Assembly: GCA_018713375.1 (NCBI GenBank)
Contig: DVOV01000073.1
Coordinates: forward strand, 1 to 5,621
Source: Candidatus Scatomorpha stercorigallinarum
Lineage (GTDB): Bacteria > Bacillota_A > Clostridia > Oscillospirales > Oscillospiraceae
DNA: 5,621 nt
Direction of reading: 5' to 3'
Both the position numbers and the translations under genes were made by a program. The notes under the pieces are model-generated. The model was not told the DNA's origin. It did not search any database and saw only the letters and a list, made by a program, of their open reading frames with translations. Positions 1 to 5,621 of this stretch are shown here, piece by piece (positions within the stretch are counted from its first letter, which is position 1; each line of letters begins with the position of its first letter).

Positions 1-2
1 AA

Positions 3-26
3 GCGAGGGGGAGCAATCCCCCTCGC
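3..26 (-). terminator. Hairpin at window edge, probable terminator of the P-loop gene
   Basis: A perfect 10-bp inverted repeat (arms 3-12 and 17-26) closes on a 4-base loop, 7 bases past the stop codon of the minus-strand P-loop gene. The stem is very GC-rich. Read on the minus strand it is followed by TT and then the window ends, so the expected T-run cannot be confirmed. Its position directly after a stop codon makes an intrinsic terminator the simplest reading. Confidence 0.6.
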
Positions 27-33
27 GCTGCGG

Positions 34-447
34 TCACATCATGTATTTTTTAATGTTCTCGCCCAATTTGTCCGGGTCCGCGGTCATGGTGATGGTGAAC
101 TTGATGCCCTCGCTGGCGGCGAAGCTGTCCAGCCAGTTGAGGAAATCGACCACCTGCTCCTCGGAGTTGGAGTTGAACATCTTGTGGAAGTTGTCGATGA
201 ATATGTGCGAGATGTCATAGTTGCCGGCGCGGAGCCCGCTGATGAAGCCCTTCATGAACTCAAACGTGCCGATGTTGTAGTCGCTCGCGTGGATAAGACG
301 GGCCTGATAGGGGATGTCGTATGTCAGGTTTTTGTCCTTTTCGATGCAGATGACGTCGCCCTGTTCCTCCTCGACGGCTTTGGTGACGAGCTCCACGAGG
401 CGCTTGGTTTTTCCCGACCCCTTCAGGCCCACCATGATCTTGACCAT
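34..447 (-). CDS. Small P-loop ATP-binding protein of unknown function
   Basis: A 137-residue protein with a clear Walker A motif at the N-terminus (GLKGSGKT, residues 7-14) and a Walker B-like strand HIFIDNF (81-87, Asp85), so it very probably binds ATP or GTP. No signal peptide, membrane segment or second domain is visible, and the compact size fits a single RecA/kinase-like nucleotide-binding core. I do not recognise the family by name. Similar short P-loop proteins in Firmicutes are usually annotated only as ATP-binding or hypothetical. The start at 447 is supported by AAGGAG (minus strand, 459-464) 11 bases upstream; the next Met (residue 5) would be too far from it. It lies 137 bases downstream of pgi, separated by a strong terminator, so it is probably a separate transcript. 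Confidence is high that it is a gene and nucleotide-binding, low on its role. Confidence 0.85.
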   Translation of the reverse strand: MVKIMVGLKGSGKTKRLVELVTKAVEEEQGDVICIEKDKNLTYDIPYQARLIHASDYNIGTFEFMKGFISGLRAGNYDISHIFIDNFHKMFNSNSEEQVVDFLNWLDSFAASEGIKFTITMTADPDKLGENIKKYMM

Positions 448-471
448 ATTGCGTCACGCTCCTTACTATTT

Positions 472-501
472 GTTTTATTGGCATTAAAGAAAAGATGGCA
501 A
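472..501 (-). promoter_or_regulatory. Candidate promoter of the P-loop gene
   Basis: On the minus strand TTGCCA (496-501) and TAAAAC (472-477) are 18 bases apart, 5/6 and 4/6 matches to sigma-A elements. The -35 element lies inside the downstream arm of the pgi terminator hairpin. A promoter is expected here because the terminator would cut off read-through from pgi, but this match is weak. Confidence 0.3.
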
Positions 502-530
502 GCTGTTCTTTATTACAGCTTACCATCTTT
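491..530 (-). terminator. Intrinsic terminator of pgi
   Basis: A long inverted repeat: AAAGATGG (491-498) pairs with CCATCTTT (523-530), then after one C/A mismatch AAGCTGT (500-506) pairs with ACAGCTT (515-521), leaving an 8-base loop. On the minus strand the stem runs straight into TTTTCTTT, the U-tract of an intrinsic terminator. It lies 54-94 bases past the pgi stop codon. On the plus strand only three T residues follow, so it acts mainly on minus-strand transcripts. Confidence 0.8.
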
Positions 531-584
531 CCGCCCCGAGTTCAACGGGTAAAATCAAAGTTAATCAAAAGTTTATGAATCGTA

Positions 585-1859
585 TCAGGCGCCGGGCTTG
601 CCAAGCATGTGGAACATGTTCTTCTTATAGGCCTCCACGCCCGGCTGGTCGAAGGGGTTGACGGCGGAGATGTAGCCGGAGATGGCGCAGGCGAGCTCGA
701 AGAACGTGACCAGCTCCGCGTAGCCCTGCTCGTCGCGCGCTGGGGCGCTGACGGCCAGGTTGGGCACGCCGCCGGCGATGTGCGCGGCCTTGACGGCGTC
801 GCGCGCCACGCGGCAGACGTCCGCAAGGTCGCGCCCGGCGATGTAGTTGAGCCCGTCCGGGTCGCCCATGCCGAAGGGCACGGGGAGGGCGGTACGGGAC
901 TTCTCGAAGGAGACGACCGTCTCCATCAGCGTGCGCGGGCCGTCCTGGATATACTGGCCCATGGAGTGCAGGTCGGCGGTGTATTCGACCGAGGCGGGGA
1001 AGATGCCGATGCCGTTCTTGCCCTCGCTCTCGCCGTACAGCTGCTTCCACCACTCCGCCATGAAGCGGAAGGAGGGCTCGTAGCAGGCGAGGATCTCAGT
1101 GCTGTAGCCGCGGCCATAGAGGTGCTGGCGGGCGGCGGCGTACTGCCAGGCGGGGTTTTCGGGGCTGCGCAGGTCCATGGCGGCGAAGGAGTCGATGGCG
1201 CAGTTGATGACGGCCTTCACGTCGATGCCGGCCACGGCCATCGGCAGCAGGCCGACGGCGGAGAGCACACTGTAGCGCCCGCCGACGTCGCCGGGGACGG
1301 TGAAGGTCTCCCAGCCTTCGGCGTCCGCCATCGTGCGCAGCACGCCGCGCGCGCTGTCCGTGGTGGCGAAGATATGCTTCTTGGCGGCGGCGCCGTATTT
1401 TTTCTCCAGCAGGCCGCGGAAGAAGCGGAAGGCCACCGCAGGCTCCAGCGTGGTGCCGGACTTGGAGATGACGTTGACGTCAAAGTCGTCGTCCCCCAGC
1501 TGGGCGAGCACGTCGTTGAGATAGTCCGGGGAGAGGCCGTTGCCGACAAAGAAGATACGCGGATCGTCCGGGCCGGGCAGGGGGCGCAGCAGCTCGATGG
1601 CCCCGCGCGCGCCCAGGTAGGAGCCGCCGATGCCGATGACGACCAGGGCCTTCGAGCGCCCGCGGATCTTGGCGGCAGCGCTGAGGATGCCCTTCAGCTC
1701 GCCCTTCTTGATCCTGCGCGGCAGCTCCAGCCAGCCGGTGAAATCGGCGCCGGGGCCGCTCTTTTCCTCAAGCGTGCGGTGAGCCGCCGCGGCGGCGGCG
1801 TAATCAGGGCCGGAAGATTCGAAAAATTGCTCCGCCCCGGAGAGGTCGACTTTTATCAT
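585..1859 (-). CDS. pgi: Glucose-6-phosphate isomerase
   Basis: Cytoplasmic enzyme that interconverts glucose 6-phosphate and fructose 6-phosphate in glycolysis and gluconeogenesis. It is 424 residues, slightly short of the ~450 usual for the Bacillus/Clostridium type. The two SIS sugar-isomerase lobes are visible: phosphate-binding GIGGSYLG (76-83) and SKSGTT (132-137), the family signature GGRYSVLSAVGLLP (193-206) and the C-terminal signature NPFDQPGVEAYKKNMF (401-416). By alignment of motifs the catalytic base is Glu277 in GESEGK, the ring-opening His is His298 in DLHSMGQ and the active-site Lys is Lys412. I chose the ATG at 1859: GAGGG lies 9 bases before it, whereas the ATG at 1868, three codons earlier, directly abuts that site and leaves no spacing. 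An alanine run (residues 21-26) comes from a GCC/GCG-rich tract. It has its own promoter and terminator. dacF lies 138 bases upstream on the same strand. Confidence 0.97.
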   Translation of the reverse strand: MIKVDLSGAEQFFESSGPDYAAAAAAHRTLEEKSGPGADFTGWLELPRRIKKGELKGILSAAAKIRGRSKALVVIGIGGSYLGARGAIELLRPLPGPDDPRIFFVGNGLSPDYLNDVLAQLGDDDFDVNVISKSGTTLEPAVAFRFFRGLLEKKYGAAAKKHIFATTDSARGVLRTMADAEGWETFTVPGDVGGRYSVLSAVGLLPMAVAGIDVKAVINCAIDSFAAMDLRSPENPAWQYAAARQHLYGRGYSTEILACYEPSFRFMAEWWKQLYGESEGKNGIGIFPASVEYTADLHSMGQYIQDGPRTLMETVVSFEKSRTALPVPFGMGDPDGLNYIAGRDLADVCRVARDAVKAAHIAGGVPNLAVSAPARDEQGYAELVTFFELACAISGYISAVNPFDQPGVEAYKKNMFHMLGKPGA

Positions 1860-1873
1860 CGTACACATCCCTC

Positions 1874-1930
1874 ACAAGCAAAATTTGGTGCTTACATTAT
1901 ACTACATCCCACGCAAAATACAAGCAAAAT
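1874..1930. repeat. Direct repeats flanking the pgi promoter
   Basis: The 11-base sequence ACAAGCAAAAT occurs at 1874-1884 and again, identically, at 1920-1930, in the same orientation and 46 bases apart. A third partial copy, GCAAAAT, is at 1913-1919, one helical turn (11 bases) from the distal copy. One full copy lies at the -35 region of pgi and the other in the early leader. The arrangement is what a repressor or looping operator pair would look like, but no regulator is identifiable. Confidence 0.5.
1896..1923 (-). promoter_or_regulatory. pgi promoter
   Basis: On the minus strand a perfect TATAAT (-10, 1896-1901) lies 16 bases after TTGTAT (1918-1923), a poor -35 in which only TTG matches. 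The predicted transcript starts near 1889, giving a leader of about 30 bases before the pgi ATG. Three copies of ATTTTGC (minus strand) surround the promoter at 1878-1884, 1913-1919 and 1924-1930, which could be regulator sites. The consensus -10 makes the promoter likely; the -35 is weak. Confidence 0.65.
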
Positions 1931-1997
1931 CTGCCCGGAGCGCTCAAAAGTGGGGGATGGACGCCGGATTCAGCCGGGATACGGCGCGAAAGTGGGG

Positions 1998-3158
1998 CTA
2001 AGCGGGCTGTACGCCGGCCAGCAGGCCCAGCATCCGCCAAAGCAGCGCCCAGGAGCTCAGCCGCTCGACGTCCCCGCCGGCCACGATCGGCACTTCGGCC
2101 AGCGTCTCGCCGCCGGCGGTGACGGTCAGCGTGCCCAGCCGGTCGCCCGCCCTGACGGGCGCGGGCACGCTCTCCGCCAGGGCCACCGTGCGCTCCACGC
2201 CGGACACCGTGCCCTTTTCCAGCAGCAGGGCGCTCTCGCCCTCGCAGACGGGCTGCACGCTGTCGCTCTCGCCGAGGGTGACGCGCACGGGCGGCAGCGC
2301 GCCGTCCGGCCGCAGCGCGCAGAGCTCATAGCCGGCGAAGCCGTAGTTGAGCAGGGTGGAGGCGTCGCGGTTGCGGCTCTCGATGCTCTCCGCGTGCATG
2401 ATGACGGCGATGAGCTCCATGCCCTCGCGCTCCGCGGTGGCGGAGAGGCAGTACATGGCCTCGGAGGTGAAGCCCGTCTTCAGCCCCGTGCAGCCCTCGT
2501 AGTGGCGCACGAGCTTGTTCGTGTTGCTCAGGCCGAATTCGCCGTCGCGTATGCTGTCCATCCAGATGGTCGTGTAGTCGCGTATCCAGCCGTGGAGCAT
2601 CAGCTCGCGGCTCATGACGGCGATGTCGCGGGCGGAGGTGTAGTGCCCCTCGTCGTCGAAAAGGCCGGTGCAGTTGGTGAAATGCGTGTTTTCCATCCCC
2701 AGTTCGGCGGCGCGCGCGTTCATGCGCTCGACGAAGGCCGCCTCGCTGCCGCTGATGTACTCGGCCATGGCCACGGCGCAGTCGTTGGCGGAGACGACGG
2801 CGATGCACTTGAGCATGTCGGAGACCGTCATCCGCTCGCCCTCCTCCAGCCACACCTGGCTGCCGCCCATGGAGGCCGCCCCGGCGGAGGCGGTGACCTC
2901 GTCGGAGAGCGTGATCTCGCCGCCGTCCACGGCCTCGGCGATGAGCAGCATGGTCATCACCTTGGTGACGGAGGCGGGGGGGCGGCGCTCGTCGGCGTTC
3001 TTTTCATAGAGTACCTCGCCCGTCGTTTTTTCCATCAATATGGCGGAGGGCGCCGCCACTTCCAGCGCCGGGGCGGAAGCGCCCCCCTCCGCGCCCGCCG
3101 CCGCGGCGGGGGATGTAAGCAGCAAAAGGGCCAATATCACACATGCAGCACGCCTCAT
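1998..3158 (-). CDS. dacF: D-alanyl-D-alanine carboxypeptidase, penicillin-binding protein 5 family
   Basis: A secreted serine DD-carboxypeptidase that removes the terminal D-Ala from peptidoglycan pentapeptides and so limits cross-linking. The 386-residue protein begins with a signal peptide (charged MRR, hydrophobic core about 5-15, AAAA-type cleavage region near 18-22). All three active-site motifs of the peptidase S11 fold are present in order: SVTK (nucleophile Ser63, Lys66), SAN (123-125) and KTG (227-229). Residues from about 280 to 363 fit the small beta-rich C-terminal PBP5 domain. The last ~17 residues (367-383) form a hydrophobic/amphipathic helix of the kind that tethers this family to the outer face of the membrane. 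The start is set by GGGGAGG (minus strand, 3166-3172), 7 bases upstream. No clear terminator follows, so some transcripts may continue into pgi. The exact paralogue (dacF, dacB or dacA type) cannot be settled from one sequence. Confidence 0.93.
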   Translation of the reverse strand: MRRAACVILALLLLTSPAAAAGAEGGASAPALEVAAPSAILMEKTTGEVLYEKNADERRPPASVTKVMTMLLIAEAVDGGEITLSDEVTASAGAASMGGSQVWLEEGERMTVSDMLKCIAVVSANDCAVAMAEYISGSEAAFVERMNARAAELGMENTHFTNCTGLFDDEGHYTSARDIAVMSRELMLHGWIRDYTTIWMDSIRDGEFGLSNTNKLVRHYEGCTGLKTGFTSEAMYCLSATAEREGMELIAVIMHAESIESRNRDASTLLNYGFAGYELCALRPDGALPPVRVTLGESDSVQPVCEGESALLLEKGTVSGVERTVALAESVPAPVRAGDRLGTLTVTAGGETLAEVPIVAGGDVERLSSWALLWRMLGLLAGVQPA

Positions 3159-3195
3159 CGCCAGGCCTCCCCGTAGTTTTTTCCCTATAAATTAT

Positions 3196-3225
3196 GCCCG
3201 CCGGGACAAAGCTATGCCCGGCGGC
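3196..3225 (-). repeat. Hairpin in the dacF leader
   Basis: GC-rich inverted repeat: arms 3196-3205 and 3217-3225 pair over 9 bp with one bulged C, and the loop is 11 bases. If dacF transcription starts near 3239 the hairpin occupies roughly +15 to +44 of its mRNA, ending 24 bases before the ribosome site. It is followed on the minus strand by ATAATTTATAGG rather than a T-run, so it does not look like a terminator. It could protect the 5' end or act as an operator palindrome. Confidence 0.5.
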
Positions 3226-3245
3226 GCGAATTCACAATAAATTCA

Positions 3246-3274
3246 AGTATAAATCGGGCATAGTTTCTTGACAT
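3246..3274 (-). promoter_or_regulatory. Candidate dacF promoter
   Basis: On the minus strand ATGTCA (3269-3274, 4/6 match) and TATACT (3246-3251, 5/6) are 17 bases apart. Transcription would begin near 3239, about 80 bases before the dacF start codon. Its -35 hexamer overlaps five of six bases of the plus-strand thrS -35, so the two promoters would be back to back and could not both hold RNA polymerase at once. Confidence 0.5.
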
Positions 3275-3296
3275 ATTTTAATAATAGTGTTATGAT
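3268..3296 (+). promoter_or_regulatory. thrS promoter (sigma-A type)
   Basis: A perfect TTGACA (3268-3273), a 17-base AT-rich spacer and TATGAT (3291-3296, 5/6 match to TATAAT). This is a near-consensus housekeeping promoter. The start point should be near 3303, immediately before the T-box Stem I. A strong promoter is normal for T-box genes, whose output is set by termination in the leader. Confidence 0.9.
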
Positions 3297-3472
3297 TCCA
3301 CTCGCATAAAGGCGATGAAGGAGAAGGACCGCACCACCCGCGGAGCAGAGAGGGCGCTCACAGGCTGCAAGGCGCCCCGGACGGGCAGGCGGGCTCCACC
3401 GCTCCGGAGCCTGCGGGCGAGAAAGCAAGCCCGCGCGGCCGGCGGCCGTTATCCCGCTACTGAGCCAAATTC

Positions 3473-3505
3473 AGGGTGGAACCGTGCGTCACCGAGCGCA
3501 CCCCT
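3473..3505 (+). promoter_or_regulatory. T-box antiterminator
   Basis: AGGG (3473-3476) pairs with CCCT (3502-3505), and GTGCG (3484-3488) with CGCAC (3497-3501). The 7-base bulge TGGAACC between them receives the tRNA acceptor end. Bases 3499-3504 are also the 5' arm of the terminator, so the two folds exclude each other. Confidence 0.9.
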
Positions 3506-3534
3506 GCGCCGCGCGGCGGCACGGGGGTGTTTTT
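3499..3534 (+). terminator. T-box leader terminator
   Basis: CACCCC (3499-3504) pairs with GGGGTG (3524-3529), continuing through a short imperfect section into GCCGC (3508-3512) with GCGGC (3516-3520) and a 3-base loop. TTTTT follows at 3530-3534. It forms when tRNA-Thr is charged, stopping transcription 22 bases before the thrS start codon. Confidence 0.92.
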
Positions 3535-3540
3535 CATTCA

Positions 3541-3548
3541 GGGGGAGG
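3541..3548 (+). promoter_or_regulatory. thrS ribosome binding site
   Basis: GGGGGAGG lies 8 bases before the ATG at 3557. It decides the start: the reading frame is open upstream to 3476, but that part is T-box and terminator RNA, not protein. Confidence 0.9.
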
Positions 3549-3556
3549 TAAAAAAC

Positions 3557-5407
<1,851 letters not shown>

Positions 5408-5550
5408 CGGTTGATTTCGAGACCGAGCAGGACGGCTGTGTGACTGTGCGCGACCGCGATACGATGGAGCAGGAACGCATCAAGATCGAGGATGTTGCTG
5501 CCTACATCGCAAAGAAGATCGAATTCTAAGAGTTCTTTCTGACAAAGTAA

Positions 5551-5578
5551 AGCCCCCGGCTTCGGCCGGGGGCTTTTT
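5551..5578 (+). terminator. Intrinsic terminator after glyS
   Basis: A perfect 10-bp stem, AGCCCCCGGC (5551-5560) with GCCGGGGGCT (5565-5574), a stable TTCG tetraloop and then a run of T residues through 5578. It begins 21 bases after the glyS stop. The remaining 43 bases of the window hold nothing I can identify. Confidence 0.95.
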
Positions 5579-5621
5579 GCATACAAAACCATTCAGGAAG
5601 CGCGGTGCTCGGTGGGCTCGG

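Larger units (their letters stand above)
3303..3534 (+). promoter_or_regulatory. Threonine T-box riboswitch leader
   Basis: A cis-acting RNA that senses uncharged tRNA-Thr and then lets transcription continue into thrS. Stem I is recognisable. GGC (3311-3313) pairs with GCC (3409-3411), with a GATGAA//GGA kink-turn between this helix and GGAG/CTCC (3320-3323 with 3402-3405). Next comes the specifier loop with codon ACC (Thr) at 3398-3400. Apical features include AGAGAG (3347-3352) and GGCTGCAAG (3363-3371), capped by GGCGC/GCGCC (3353-3357 with 3372-3376). The conserved T-box AGGGTGGAACCGTG is at 3473-3486. Its TGGA can pair with the tRNA 3' end (discriminator U, then CCA). The specifier matches the downstream gene, which fixes the ligand. 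The intermediate stems at about 3422-3470 were not resolved. Confidence 0.95.

Noticed and set aside
1930..1997. A terminator between dacF and pgi
   Set aside because: Only a 4-bp CCGG pairing and a direct repeat AAAGTGGGG were found, with no stable stem followed by T residues. Read-through is left open.
609..3176. An 855-codon open frame on the plus strand opposite pgi and dacF
   Set aside because: It runs antisense through two unmistakable genes and across their intergenic promoter. Its composition is the Ala/Gly/His/Arg/Val-rich pattern produced by the reverse strand of GC-rich genes, and no motif or ribosome site was seen.

Overview
The window most resembles a GC-rich genome of Clostridia in the broad sense (Firmicutes/Bacillota), possibly a gut Oscillospirales-like lineage. 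The reasons are a Gram-positive T-box leader in front of thrS, strong AGGAGG-type ribosome sites, a short Bacillus/Clostridium-type glucose-6-phosphate isomerase, a DacF-type D-Ala-D-Ala carboxypeptidase and GC-biased third codon positions. The species placement is inference only.

Layout. Positions 1-3158 hold three genes on the minus strand. From right to left these are a secreted peptidoglycan carboxypeptidase (dacF-like, 1998-3158), glucose-6-phosphate isomerase (pgi, 585-1859) and a small P-loop ATP-binding protein of unknown role (34-447). pgi has its own TATAAT promoter and ends at a long hairpin terminator (491-530). The small ATPase is followed by a hairpin at the window edge (3-26). 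Positions 3159-3556 are a divergent control region. It has a near-consensus promoter on the plus strand, a likely minus-strand promoter for dacF whose -35 hexamer overlaps it, three copies of an 8-base motif TATGCCCG, and a complete threonine T-box riboswitch with mutually exclusive antiterminator and terminator. Positions 3557 to about 5182 encode threonyl-tRNA synthetase without the N-terminal TGS domain.

The most striking point is at about 5183-5188. Threonyl-tRNA synthetase homology stops abruptly inside its anticodon-binding domain and, in another reading frame, is replaced by the last ~114 residues of glycyl-tRNA synthetase (5188-5529), followed by a strong terminator (5551-5578). Each half is intact up to the junction. 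This is either a real out-of-frame recombination that would remove the end of an essential gene, or, more probably, a chimeric assembly joining two contigs. The glycyl part and everything to its right should not be assumed to come from the same genome.

The genes are housekeeping functions: amino-acid charging controlled by uncharged tRNA-Thr, cell-wall trimming and central sugar metabolism. I see no CRISPR, phage, transposon or defence genes. The unusual content is the synthetase junction and the compact regulatory DNA.
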